Origin: Casuarina equisetifolia | Taxonomy: Eukaryota > Streptophyta > Magnoliopsida > Fagales > Casuarinaceae | NCBI GenBank assembly: GCA_028551475.1 | Contig: CM052356.1 | Span: 6,210,001 to 6,274,000, forward strand | Length of the DNA stretch: 64,000 nucleotides | Direction: 5' to 3' | The notes under the pieces: generated by a model | What the model was told of the DNA's origin: nothing | Seen by the model: only the letters and a program-made list of their open reading frames with translations | The model's database searches: none | Shown here: piece after piece, positions 44,351-57,000 of the stretch | How the letters are laid out: each line of letters opens with the position of its first letter | Position numbering within the stretch: the first letter of the stretch is position 1 | Translations under genes and position numbers: made by a program

Positions 44351-47330
44351 TAATGGCCACATGGGTTCTTAGCGAAAAAGATATTTCTTCAGATGCTGTA
44401 GTTCCACTTATTGCAGGACTTGCAAATGTAAGGACATCAAGTCATGTCAGAATTTGGGTAAGCTTTTTGTAGGTGAAAGGACTACTTCGATGAAAACTAA
44501 AAGAAGAAAAGCATTAGATATGGGATATTTTGATTTTCAAATACTTTTAAAAGAAATATAGGGCAACAAAAACTGAAAATTATATGATAAATGTTTGTCA
44601 AGTATATGAGTGATAGTGTACATAATAGTGTAAAGAACGTAAGGTTTAGCTTTTATTTTTGTATTTTTTTATAATTCGTTAACTTTTTTGTAACATTAAT
44701 ATAAAGTTTTAAACATTTCAAGCTTATGAAAAAACAAGACCTAGTCATATTACCGAATTTATATGAGATGAAAGAAAAAAATTTCTGATATATTCATTAA
44801 ATATAACTTATTTTTCCTTATATTTCAAAAAAAAATGAAACACTTTTAGGGAAAATATTTGACATGATACTTTCATTTAAAAGAAACTCAAGCACTTACA
44901 CAAACAACTTGATTTTTTCACACATCGTTATCACAATAAATTATTATCATCACAGATTCTTTTGGCCGTATGAAGTATGGTAGAGAGATTCAATAACTCA
45001 AAATCATGATGGTTTCAACTACACTCATTTGAAGGAAACTTATATCCTTGACTCAATGTTATGAACTTCAAAGATTCTCACATCCTAACCGTATAAAAAT
45101 ATCCTCATAAAAGATCCTTTTTGTTGACTCTAAAATTTAAATTACATTCCATATTACATACCACAAAGATTCTTTCTTAAATACATGATCTTCAACAACT
45201 TGAGTATGATAGTTTGACATGAGTAGCCACAGCTAGTTCCATTTGAAGAAAAATAATGTATTTGTTTACATGATATGAACTTGGAAAATGACCTACACCT
45301 TTGTGACAAATAATTATCCTCATCAAGTATTTTCAACTACTTGAACACAATAATTCCATATGATACTACTTACAAAGTAAGGTTTAATTATTCGATCTCA
45401 TAGCCACATGCAATTTGGGTAAGAGTCCCTCAAAATAGTTAATTATTCAACGTGTTTCTTTATTCTTTTTATAGATCGTTCCCGACCATTTCTTTTTATA
45501 GATCTTGTAGATCTTGTAGATCTTGTTTGACCATTTTAGGAAGCTAGTAAGGGCTAGTTGGAATGAAATAATGCCTGGCCTCACCTTCTCCTGAAAGTGA
45601 AAGGTTTTTTCACAACTGAACAGTCGCACGAAAGCTTTCAATTTGTAAGTTACAAAAGCTGGTTGCATATCAAATCAGGATAATAAATTCCCCAAAAAAG
45701 GGCATGTGTAATGCAAAGACTAAACCCTAAACGATAGTAACTCCTCAACAACCCAGAACATCAATTCCCACGATTCATAAACTGCTGAAAAGGGCTTCCT
45801 GTAGACAAGAAAGTCCCGACTTCTAGGTGGTTTGTAAAGCGACATATCATCAGAATTATTTCACAAAAAGCAAAGCATCTACTCCGCAAAGAGTTCCCAA
45901 GACGATAATAACTCGTCAACTACCAAACATTAACTACCAAACAGTAACTGCCGACAGCTATTCCAATGGGGAAAAGCACTCTCGTTCCCTTCCTACAGCA
46001 ATACGAAAATTTATAGTTTCCGATCTTGAACCTCTGGTTTGGTCTCATAATGGGAAACCCTAGTGCTCTACACACCAATCCAAACCAAGGAAAAATGTCA
46101 ATTACCATGTAGGGTTGTTGTTAATTGATACAAATAATGCTATTAAGAAAGGGAAATTTGTAAGGGTATTATTCATTTAGAAACCATCGTTCAGAAGATT
46201 GGCTTTTTTAGGAAACTAAGTTTTTTACAGGAAGACTCATTTGTCGTCTAAATTTCACTTTCTGGTTTACTACACCGAATTCATCAAATAGAAATGTAGC
46301 GATTTGTAGCCATTAGAACTTGATGATGCTTATAGCTTAGGTACGACACAAACCAACTTATGCTTGCCCAGGTGAAGCTTCGCAACAGGAAGAAGAAAAG
46401 TAAAAGAAATAAAGGTATTCGAAGGCCAAAGAATAGAGAAACTTAGAATTCTATACAAGAATAAAGTTTGTTTTGGATTTGGGTATGGAATAAAGATCAT
46501 TACCTTTATTCTAGGAAATAAGTTTAGAACGTATCAATTCACAAACCGTGAATTGTGGCTTCTTTGGCTCATGCACCACACATTGGAGACGAAATGTTCT
46601 TGTCACTGACGCTGATGGTTGAACAGAGAGACTTATTAGTTCCCAAGATTGTGTTTTATTTTGATAGAGCCGAATTGACGGGGTTTATTTTTTGCTTGTC
46701 CTCCCACCCTTCTATGCTTTAACTAGTTTTCTCACTAATTAGTTACTAATCTTAAGCTCTTAATTGACTGTCTAAGTAAAGCTTGTTAAAAGCATCTGGA
46801 AAGATGAAGACCCAAACGAGAGGCAAAGAATCAATATTTTGTCTAGGGTGCCACCGCTATTCTTTTCTTTTCGTTCTATCTGAAGTATGATACAATGTGA
46901 TGATAAAGATTTCACTGGATTCCTTTTCTTAGAAAACCTTGGTTTGTTTATATTTGTTGACTTTCTTTTTTTAAATATTACTAGAGTTGGTCTGGTAAAG
47001 TACAATGTTTAACAAAAAAAAAAAGTCATTTATTGATGCTATATTGACAAAACTTACTATGTAATAATAAACAATCGTAAAAGGACTATCGTAAAAGGAC
47101 TAAAAAGAAGTACATTGAACAGAATTGAATATTGCTATTGCTCTAAGTCTTTCAAGAAGTTGTTCCATCCTTTTACCAAAACCAGAGGCAATGCTTATGC
47201 TTCGTGATATCAGAAGACTGAGTAGAGAAAAAGTAGAAAAGATAAGTAAATCAGCATTTCCTTTTTCTGAAAAAATGAGATGCCATTGTTGCCCCATCTT
47301 GCCATGGAAGCGAGTTGAATAGGCGCCACG
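44351..47330. other. Spacer without recognised genes
   Basis: Nearly 3 kb of AT-rich DNA. The only structure I see is a 9 bp tandem word TAGATCTTG repeated three times at about 45498-45526 and a few short purine runs. Reading frames here are short and lack family signatures. No further lipase or P450 pieces are visible, so the duplicated array seems to end near 44350. Confidence 0.4.
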
Positions 47331-47337
47331 GGACGGC

Positions 47338-47346
47338 TATATAAAG
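47338..47346 (+). promoter_or_regulatory. Probable TATA box of the ankyrin-PGG gene
   Basis: TATATAAAG is followed after about 65 bases by a clean donor (CAA then GTGAGT at 47414). A non-coding first exon of about 40 bases could run from roughly 47372 to 47413, spliced to the exon with the start codon at 48.6 kb. The link is an inference. Confidence 0.4.
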
Positions 47347-47871
47347 TGCGTCCACAAAGGGGAGAATTAAAGACAACAAAGCAAAACAAATAGGTTCTGA
47401 GGCTGAATTTGCAAGTGAGTTCAGCCTATAATCAGTTCTTGCTGTAGTTTTGGCATCATAGCTTTAACGGTTATGTCTTTTTCGTTTCTGTTACTCTTTA
47501 ATAAAATTAATATTGACTAAAGATCATGCCTGTTTTTCTTTTCTTATTTGATTGGAGAGACAGCTAATGTTGTTTTCTACTCCTGTTGTTGTAACATATA
47601 CGAATCGAATAATTCAATTATGTCAATAATCTGTTTGGTCTCAAGACATTCTATGAACATTTTCCGTCTTTTTACAGCTGCACTTGTAGAAGCAATTCAT
47701 CCAACATTGGGCATACACATTTTAAGCGTTGCTTAGTGGAGTCGCATTTGTTGAGTAACATAGTCCCACCTGGGGGACAGAGCATGTTTCTCTGTGTCCA
47801 AAAACACATAATTGGACAAATACTTTTTTTTTTTGTGATATCTATTTCATTCTGCATTTTATTTAAGACTT

Positions 47872-48050
47872 TTGAAAAGAAAAAAAAAAGACCCCGAAGT
47901 TAAAAAAGGAAGAAAAAACATGGTGATAGGGCCACCGTTGTCCCGTGCGGCCATGGATGCGTGGCTGGATGGGCATGACAGGACGGGTATACAATGCCCT
48001 GTCAAGAAACAGAAGAAAGACAAACTGGTGACGGCTAGAAATCTGACAGT
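47872..48050 (+). other. Possible unassigned exon
   Basis: An open stretch with a lysine-rich start and the words VIGPPLSRAAMDAWLDG and GIQCPVKKQKKDKL runs into a strong donor (CTGACA then GTAAGTAG at 48051). A good acceptor (TTTTTACAG) lies upstream at about 47681. It may be an alternative first exon of the ankyrin gene or a fragment of something else. I do not recognise it. Confidence 0.25.
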
Positions 48051-48572
48051 AAGTAGTTTTAAGCACCTGTAATCAATATGTATAGTTGTTGTAGTCATGA
48101 ATGTGACAGATTTCTTTGTCTAATCACGATTATTCTTTTTATTTCTAGTGTTGGATACGAATCTGTTTTATTAGTTAGCACTAACTGAATACCATACCTA
48201 ATACATTAGTCATAAGCTTGCTATTGGCCTCATCTATTTACTTAGAAGCATTCATTTCTTAATATAACTTATCTCAAGATATCATGCATCAGTCTCCAGG
48301 TAAAAAATAATTTTATTTTTGAAAATATATTCTAATTTATTAAAATTATCAAATAAAATTTGAATGAAAAATCTTTGATATTTGAACGTAATTATATTAG
48401 AAATGATCGTTATCTATATATTTAAGTTATTTGAAAATAAAGAATTATTTCTAGTTGCCAATCTTCATTTTGTCTACCTAATTAAGTATTTCATATGTGT
48501 ACTAAATATCATATTAATGTTGTATTAATTCATTTTTGTTTCGTTTGGGGAACCATTAAAATAAATAAATAA

Positions 48573-51381
48573 ATGAAAGACAGTGGCATCAACATGCTGA
48601 CAAAAGAAGGCAAAAGACAGGGGGTCGAGACACCTCCACGATCGAGTCATCATCAAATGACTCCAAAATTACCTCAGGAAATTGGCTTAGATGTAGGGGA
48701 GCCCAGCTCTTACACACCCCAAGGAATTGGCGAAGATGCGGAAAAGCTAAGCTTTGACATGCCTTCAGAAATTGGTTCAAATGCAGAGAAACCAAAAATA
48801 ATTGGCTCAGATTTAGAGAAAGACACAAAAGAAATTGATGATAGTAAGATGGTTTACACAGACCAAGCCGCAGCATTGGAAAAGGTCAACCATGACATAC
48901 GTTCGAGCGGAATGGCACCACAAGAAGAATCGGTGCAGATAGATGTGGAGGAGTCGAGTTCAAGCCAAACGAATGAGAGTAAATGCTCAATGAGTTTTTT
49001 GAGTTCTTCTGGCACATGTGTGCTCAGAAAATCCCCTAATATCTTTCTTGTTTTAAAATATTTCAGAGAAAAGAGTTCCACTCCGTGAGTGTGTTCGCCT
49101 CCATAGGGCTGCCATAGAAGGTGATTGGCAAGCTGCTAAGTCTGTACTTCAGAATTATCCAGACGCCATTCGAACTCCAATAACTTTTTCCAAGGCAACA
49201 GCTCTTCACGTTGCAATTGCGAGAAATCATACCACTTTCGCAGAAGAAATGATGAAATTGATGACTGGGAAGGATTTGGAATTGAGAACTAATGCAGGAA
49301 ACACAGCCTTTTCGGTTACTGCTATGACGGGAAATGTGGATTGCGCCAAGAAGATGATGAAGATGAATGACACTTTGCCATACATGTATGGTTATGATGA
49401 GTTCCTGCCAATCCACTATGCAGTTATCTTTGGTAAAAGAAAGATGGTATTCTATCTGAAGACACTACAATCTTTTCAAGAATTGACTCCTCATGATCGC
49501 ATTAACCTCCTTACTAGGGCAATCACTTTTGATATGTATGGTAAATCCTACATCCCACTAATTGTAGATTTGAGAAAATTAATTTACATTTCTAGTACAA
49601 TCATTTGATTACTTAATAGAAATTTTGATAGACCTTGAAATGGACTTAATTGAAATTTCTCAAAGATACTAGTCAATGAGTTATAGATTGATTGATAATA
49701 ATTGGTGTGTTGCTTTATTGAACAGATATAGCATTGGAAACTCTAGGAAAAGACTCAACCTTGGCTACTGTGGAGATGTTCGGCGGGACGGCGTTGATGT
49801 GTTTGGCGCAAAAATCAGGTGCAATTGGTAGTACAAGTGAGCTATCATGGTGGAAAAGATATATAAACCTTTGTGAGTTTTCTCCTACCTAAATTTTCTT
49901 ACCAGCATTTATCTGAACATTTTTTATGTAAATATGTTAAAGAGAATAAAGCAAATTTATTAGAATCACTTTGAAACGGGTCTAATCAAATCTTTACTTG
50001 ATACTTATTTCTTAAAGTATTTTATTAAATCGTAATGAAATAAGCCATTTTCTATATTTTATATATCTGAAACTATTGTTAAACTTGTAAACATTTTCTT
50101 TACACATTTATTTTTTAATATTTTTTTTTTGTCGAGAATAGGTCGATCATGAAATTGATATAATATCTAACCCAGGGTTCCCATGGGCCTACAATAAAGC
50201 TCTCATGCAAACTTTAGCGCATCAATTAGTTGCGGACCTCTGGAGAAAGATTGAAGCATTGCCAGATGAACAGTACTCGGGGCAAGTTGACAAGCAAATC
50301 CCTGTAGTTCATGCCGCTGCGCAATTAGGGAATGTAGAATTTTTAGCTATTATTCTACGCTCCTATCCTGATTTCGTATGGAGACGAGACTCATTTAGCC
50401 GGACTTTACTTCACAAGGCTGCGATCAATCGGCATGAAAGTACGTTCACTTTAATATATGAGTTGTGCAGTGATAAATATCTCATCGGCATCGACAGTGA
50501 TATACTGAGGAATAACATTTTGCACCTTGTTGTACGATTGGCTCCCCAAGAGAGGCTAAATACCATCTCAGGAGCAGCCCTTCAAATGCAACGAGAGTTG
50601 TTGTGGTTTAAGGTGTGCATTATTGTCATTCAGAATTCCTCTCTACTCATTGCATATATAATACTTATCTTTTAACTATTAAATTACATGTCACATGTTG
50701 TAGGAGATTGAAAAGATTGTTGCACCAAGAGCTAAAAGAATTAATAATCGCAAAGGTCAAACACCTCAAGAAGTATTTACAGAAACTCACAAAGAATTAC
50801 GAAAGCAAGGTGAGGAGTGGATGAAAAGTACAGCAAACAATTGCATGATTGTGGCAACATTGATTGCCACTGTGGTTTTTGCTGCAACATTCACAGCTCC
50901 TGGTGGAAACGATCAAGAAAAAGGCACTTATATCTTTTTAGGAAGATTTTGGTTTTCAGTATTCTTCATATCAAATGCAATCGCATTAATATCCTCTTCA
51001 ACTTCAATATTAGTCTTTTTATCCATTTTGACATCTCGTTACAAGGAAGAGGATTTTCTCAAGTCCTTACCTAGAAGGTTGGTGGTTGGACTCACTACAC
51101 TTTTCATCTCCATAGTAGGAATGGTACTCGCCTTCAGTGCAGCATGCTTCTTGGTGTATCAAAGCAAAACAGCATTGGTTCCGATTGCTATAATTGCTTT
51201 GGCAGCTTGTCCAGTTATTTTGTTTCTTTGGCTTCATTATGACCTCTGGTTTGATATAATCCGAACAACTTATGGGTCTAAATTTCTTTTTCGGCAACGC
51301 AAGCAAGGGCTTTTTAAAAGATGGAAGATGCCAAGTCCAAGGAATGATTGGTTAAGAAGGAAAGCAAAAAAATGGACTTGA
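48573..51381 (+). CDS. Ankyrin-repeat protein with PGG membrane domain (ITN1/ACD6-like)
   Basis: Five exons: 48573-48978, 49067-49540, 49726-49872, 50142-50612 and 50704-51381, about 725 codons. Exon 1 encodes a polar N-terminus with imperfect 17-residue repeats (EIG-D/N-EK/EP...). Exons 2-4 encode ankyrin repeats (RAAIEGDWQAAKSVL, TALHVAIARNH, IPVVHAAAQLGNVEFL, TLLHKAAINRHES). Exon 5 opens with EIEKIV, then the PGG domain (TPQEVFTETHKEL, TLIATVVFAATFTAPGG) and four hydrophobic segments. The family acts at the plasma membrane in stress and defence signalling. Joins 1-2, 2-3 and 4-5 keep phase with GT-AG sites. Join 3-4 does not: exon 3 ends in phase 1 and exon 4 begins in phase 0. A microexon, another acceptor or a lesion is possible. 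The start could be the ATG at 48594. Confidence 0.8.
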
Positions 51382-51650
51382 GCAAGTACCCGTTGGAACT
51401 TTTGTCAAGCTTTTGCCAAGTAAACAATAATTGGTGTTTGATTTTCTTCTTTTGTGGCTTGGTATTATATCAAGCTTTTAGTCTCATGATATTAAGACTT
51501 TGCTGTTTATTTTTGTGATCTTTGTAATGTATTGAAATCACGTAAGGATGGAATTCCTTTTATTTATACCTTTCATTCAAAATAAAGGAATAACTCAACT
51601 TAGTTGAAATAATTTTTGATGTTCAAATCACTTTAATGTAATTTTATATA
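51382..51650. other. 3' flank of the ankyrin-PGG gene
   Basis: AT-rich sequence after the stop codon, with AATAAA-like words (AAAATAAAGG near 51583). It probably holds the 3' untranslated region. Nothing else is seen before the U2-like stretch. Confidence 0.4.
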
Positions 51651-51700
51651 ATACCTTTTTAGGCCTTTTGGCTAAGATTAAGTGTAATATATGTTCTCAT
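51651..51700 (+). pseudogene. U2 snRNA 5' fragment
   Basis: The 50 bases match the first 50 of plant U2 snRNA with about six mismatches, including the conserved GGCCTTTTGGCTAAGAT core. The branch-site pairing word GTAGTA reads GTAATA. The homology stops exactly where the copia-type LTR begins (TGTTAATGCA at 51701). No upstream sequence element or TATA of a plant U2 gene is visible at the usual places. It is a truncated copy, not a working gene. Confidence 0.7.
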
Positions 51701-51896
51701 TGTTAATGCACAACTATCTCACCAACTTTATTATCATATTGAGCCCTACAATTAGGCTTAATATCTTTGTATTTATTGTGTATATTTTGTCTTCACTTGT
51801 TAGCTTAGGTTTGGTTCCCTATAAATATAACATAAAAAAGTTTGTAATTAGACACACAACAATAGAGAAATTCATTATGCTTCCTCAAGATTTTCA
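51701..51896 (+). repeat. Probable 5' LTR of the outer copia element
   Basis: TG...CA ends, a TATA-like word near 51820 and a following weak tRNA-Met primer-site match. There is no second copy in the window to confirm its ends. Confidence 0.45.
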
Positions 51897-52249
51897 CTTT
51901 GTATCAATCGCCGTATGATCCTAGCTTCCACCGCATCTTTCTTTCTTAGTTTTTTCTTTGAGTCGTGTGCCTCTTACTAATCGGTTTTTCTCCACTTTCG
52001 TATTGTTGGTACATCTTTTTCTCCCATTCCACTTTCTCGAATCATTTTGTCTTGTTCCTTTCATGTTTCCCAAGACTCCACTTCCGTATTATTTCTTTTT
52101 CATCTTGTTCCTTTCCCATTTCCCAAGACAATCATCACTTGTTTTTCTACTATCTTTTCCACACATCCCAAATTTCACTTTCATTCATTTTTCACTTTTC
52201 ACAATTGTCTTTTTTTTTTCAATCCCTCAATTCCGAAAGCCTAATTCCC

Positions 52250-52480
52250 AATTTCAAAATCCTAATTCCTAATTCTTTTTCTCCCTCAATTTCCCAATTC
52301 CCTTAACCCTAATTCCCTAATTTTCCCTAGTTTCCCCTAATTTTAATCCTTAATTCCCAATTCCTTCTTCTTTTTTTTGTGAAACCATAATTTCTCAAAT
52401 CCCAAAATCTCTCAAATTTCCTAAAATTTTCCCCAAAATGCTTCAAACCCTAAATCCCTAATTTCCCAATTTCGCAACCT
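52250..52480 (+). repeat. CCCTAA-rich degenerate repeat in the copia leader
   Basis: A run of words such as AACCCTAATTCCC, TTTTCCCTAG and AAACCCTAAATCCC. It looks like a degenerate telomere-type repeat but is too irregular and lies in the element's leader. It is more likely simple-sequence drift. Confidence 0.4.
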
Positions 52481-53421
52481 TAGCTACCCCCTCCTCTCTA
52501 ATGGTTGCCATCAATGCCTTTTCTCCCAATTCCACCACCCTTGCATCTCCTTTTTATGACCCTTACCATCTCACTTTTGTCAATCTTCAACCATCATGCA
52601 TTGTGTCCTAGAAGCTCACCAACGAGGCCAACTGGCACATTTAAAGTAAGTAAATTCATACAGTATTTCTTACTCGAAATAAAATAAGCTTTCTAATCAA
52701 TAAGCTCCCGCAACCCACCGAAGAAGGTGAAGCCACCGACCACTAGGTCTAGTGTCACATGACCATGAAAACATGGTTAACCCACTAGGTTCACCCGTTG
52801 CTTGAGCCTATGGTTTCCACCCCCTGCATCGTCATTGATGTATGACAACTCCTTCAAGATAGCTTTAACAAAATCAATGGGACCCAAAACTTCTCACTTA
52901 AATGGGCCATCAATTACCTATGGTTGTCTCCTAACGCCTCCAATGCCAATCTCACCTCATTCTACCTTCACCTAAAGGAACTTTGGGGCAATTTGGACGC
53001 TCAACAACCTTTCCTTCGTTGTTGTTATGGCAGCACCTATGACACTAACGAGCAAATCTAGCGATATGAGGAAGAAGATTGGGTGCTCAAGTTTCTCTTG
53101 GCCCTACTAGAGGAATTCTTTACCCTTTAATCCATTGTGTTGTCCTCGATGAGTTGTCAAGTGTGGAGAAGCTCTACTCCCTAGTGAAGCAGGACTTGCT
53201 CCAGTGCACCACCACTGACGATCATCTCTCTCCTAGCGACAACCTTGTCACCTTTCAGGCAAAGTGCTTCACCCAGCCTTCCTCTAGGTCGAGCACTCTT
53301 TTTTCACACGCGAGCTTGGACTCTTAAGTTAGTTTGGACCTATCAATTGGGCTAATGGATTCGTTCCTTCAAGCTAAGCCTCTTTTAACAAGCTTGTTTG
53401 CACCTATTGCAACAAGCCTAG

Positions 53422-54006
53422 TGTAACGAACTCGGAGAAATCTGCTCGGCACTTAGGTCTTAGCAATGAACTAAGTCAGCCTTCTAACTAGGATCACTCT
53501 CATAAAAAAACTTTTGGAAAGAACATAAGGAAAATTATGAAGTATGATGGAAGAGCTTGAATGTTTGAGTAAGAAGACACGGACCAAAAGGTTCCCTTTA
53601 TATAAGTGTGAATGTTAATTAGAATTTTGAACGAGGTTCATCGAATCTGGACACTTGTCTTTCTAAACCATAAATATGCTCATTAAGACTAACATTACAA
53701 TCATAAGTATGAAATCATAACAGTAGTCTCCATTCAATATCATAATCGTTACATTTAGATGTAAAAGAGAAATGTCTCCTCTATTCAAAAGGTTAGTTAC
53801 TTTCTAAAAAATTCAAATACAAAGAACATAAAAGGAAATAATAATAGGCACCACCTGAGTGGATGACCCAACAATAAGAAAATTAAGCGGGCTAGACTCA
53901 TACTTGCACAACTTAGTTCATCAACCCGTACTACCAGTCCAAAACATAGAGGTTTAACTTGTACTAAACAACTCAATCCATCAACCCATACTACTAGTTT
54001 GGAACA
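53422..54006 (-). repeat. 3' LTR of the inner gypsy element
   Basis: It begins TGTAACGAAC and ends TTTGGAACA. It matches 58649-59200 followed by 60781-60877. Confidence 0.82.
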
Positions 54007-57000
54007 TTCTCCCCCACCTAATTCAGCGACGCCCTCGTCACCTTCAAGTAACAGTTGATGAGATCTCTAAATTGTCATAGGTCATCCTCAAACTCCCACA
54101 TTACTTCACTATTTGGCAATCTTTTCCACCTAATCAAGAATTGTTACCACGAATGAACTCTTTTCCTCCAGAAGATGCTATTAACTAAGACTGCCTCTAC
54201 CTCTTTCTTCAAGGAGGTCATCATCATTGGAGGGGCCTTTAATGACCTATTCCATTCATCATCTTCAACATCCTTATGAAAAGGCTTCATCATACTCACA
54301 TGGAACATAGGAATCTTGAGATTGGTTGGTAGGTCTAGCCGATAGGCCACATTTCCAACTTGCCCTACTATTTTAAAAGTACCAACATATTTACGAACCA
54401 ATCCCTTGTGAAAGGGACGGTAAGCTTTATATTAATGAGGAAGGAATTTCACCATTACCTAATCCCCCCATGTTATACTCAATTGGCCTTCTCTTCTTAT
54501 CAGCCTTCTTCTTCATCTTCTTTATAACTTTGTTCAAGTACGATTTGGCTACATCTACATTCTTTCACTAAGACTTCACCATATCATAAGCACTAGGGCA
54601 CTATCTTGAGTACTTCGCTTCTAAAGCTAGAGGGATCAATGGTTGTCGCCCTATCACCAATTTAAATAAGCTTTTATTTGTTGACTCACTTCTTTGAAAG
54701 TTGTAAAAGAACTGAGCTAAATCCATTAGCTTCACCTAATCATTCTGGTTCTCATTCACAAAGTGTCTCAAATACAACTCCACCAAGATATTCACCCTTT
54801 CTGTTTGCTTATCCATCTGCATGTGAAAGCTTGTGGAGAATTGTAATTCTGAACCCCATAATTCAAACAACTCCCTCCCTAATTGGCTTGTGAACTGTGG
54901 ATACCTATCATTGATGATGTTTCAAGATAACCCCCAAAACTTTACCACCTATTTGAAGAATAATTATGTTGTGACTTCTGTAGGGCATTTCATAAAAGCT
55001 GGTACAAAGGTTGCATACTTTGAAAGCTGGTCAACCACCACCAAAATTGATCCACAACCATCAACCTTTGGCAACCTAGTGATGAAGTCCATGGAAACAT
55101 TCTCCCATGGTCGACTTAGAATCAATAAGGGTTCTAATAGTCTGTTAGCAGCTCTCCTTTCTAGTTTATCTTGTTGGCACACAAGACATGTTTTCACAAA
55201 TAATTCTATTTCATCTCATATACCAGGCCAAAAATACAAGGCTTCCACAAGAGCTCTCATCCTTCATTGTCCAAGGTGCCCTACCCACTTACTATCATGG
55301 TACTTCTTGATAAGCTTGTGTCAAAGGTTCCCTCACTTGAGCACATACATGCATCTTTTCTTTGTGCAGAGCAATTCAAATTCCATTCAAAACTACTTTA
55401 TCTTGCCTTCTTTTACCAATTGCTCCAACTGTATGGCCACAAAATCATGAAACATCCTTTCTCGTGTAAGTTATAATGTGTCTCCTACAACTACACTTAT
55501 AGCGGCTAACTTTGCCTTACAACTAAAGGCATCAACAATCACGTTTACTCTCCCTAGCTTGTACTCCATTGAGTAATCAAACTCGGCAAGAAAGTCCTAC
55601 CCTTTAGCTTACTTTGAGGACAACTTCTTCTAAGTTTGAAAGTAACCTGTGGCCACATTATCTATCTAGATCAAGAATCGAGAGCCAAGTAAGTAATGAT
55701 GCCAAGTCCTTAAGCAATGAACTATGGTCATCATTTCCTTCTCTTGGACCATATACTTATGCTCTACTTCATTTAACTTCTAACTTTTGAAGGCAATGGG
55801 ATGCCCATCCTGCATGAATATGCCCCAAATAGCAAAGTCAGAAGCATTTGAATGTACCTTGAATGTTTTGGAGAAATCCAGTAACGTCAATGTTGGTTCC
55901 TTTGTCACAATAGCCTTCAAGTCTTCGAAGGCTTTTTGGCATGCCTCCATCCAATCCCGAATCTTAGACTTCTTTAACAACTCCATCAAAAGTGTGGCTC
56001 TCACCAAGAACCCTACAATAAAGCGTTTGTAGTAGTTGATTAAGCCAAGGAAGGATCTTAATTATGTTACCTTTGAAGGAGCTTTTCATCCATGAATTGC
56101 CTTCACTTTGGCCTTGTCCATCCACAAAGTTGTGATGACATGCCCTAGAAATTCTACTTTTTCTCATGCAAAGGAACATTTTTCCGTCTTTAAGTACAGT
56201 TTGTTCTCTTGCATCACCTCAAATAGTATCTTCAAGTGTTCGACATGCTTTTCTAGGGAGTTGTTGTACACCACTATATCGTCCAAATAGACCACCACAA
56301 ACTTGTCTAAGTGAGGTTGAAGCAAGTTGCTCATTAGCGTGCAAAACGTCATTGAAGCAATAGTTAGGCCAAAAGGCATGACTAACCATTCATAAGAACC
56401 ATATCTCGTCACACAAGTTGTCTTTTGCTCATCACCAACATCAATTCAGATTTTGTGGTATCCTGATCTCATATCCACCTTAGCAAAATAACATGCATTG
56501 CCCAACCTATTAAAAAAATCTGTTATTAATGGAATAAGGTATTTGTTTTTAACATACCACCACCTGATAATCAATGCACAACAGCATTAATCCATCTTTT
56601 TTGGCTTGAAATAACACCAAAGGTCCATAATGTGCCTTTGAAGGCCAAATGTACCCCATATCAAACAGCATCTTCAATTGTTTCTTGAGTTCCTTCAACT
56701 CAAGTAGGGACATTCTATATAGGGCCTTCACTAGAGTTTTCGTCCTTAGCTCTAACTCGATAGCGTGGTCAACTTCCCCTAGGAGGTAGTTCTTTCTACA
56801 ACTCGGGAGGCATTACATCTTCATTCTCTTCAAGGAGATCACAAACGACTTGAGGAAGATTGTCTTCCTTCACAGTCTCCTTCTCTTCTCCTTCCTTTTT
56901 CAAATGCCTTTCTTCAATTGCATTGCAAAAAGACTCCCTTGTACTAGACCCATTGCTTTAGTAAGGATCATACATGATATATCACCTACAAATATGCATA

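Noticed and set aside
47125-47322. Plus-strand ORF of 65 codons before the ankyrin promoter
   Set aside because: It is short, also open on the other strand, and has no recognised motif.
48589-48876. Minus-strand ORF opposite exon 1 of the ankyrin gene
   Set aside because: It overlaps the repeats of the real exon and has no family signature or splice context.
52250-52480. Telomere-like CCCTAA repeats as an interstitial telomere
   Set aside because: The words are irregular and sit in a retroelement leader. There is no run of exact TTTAGGG units.
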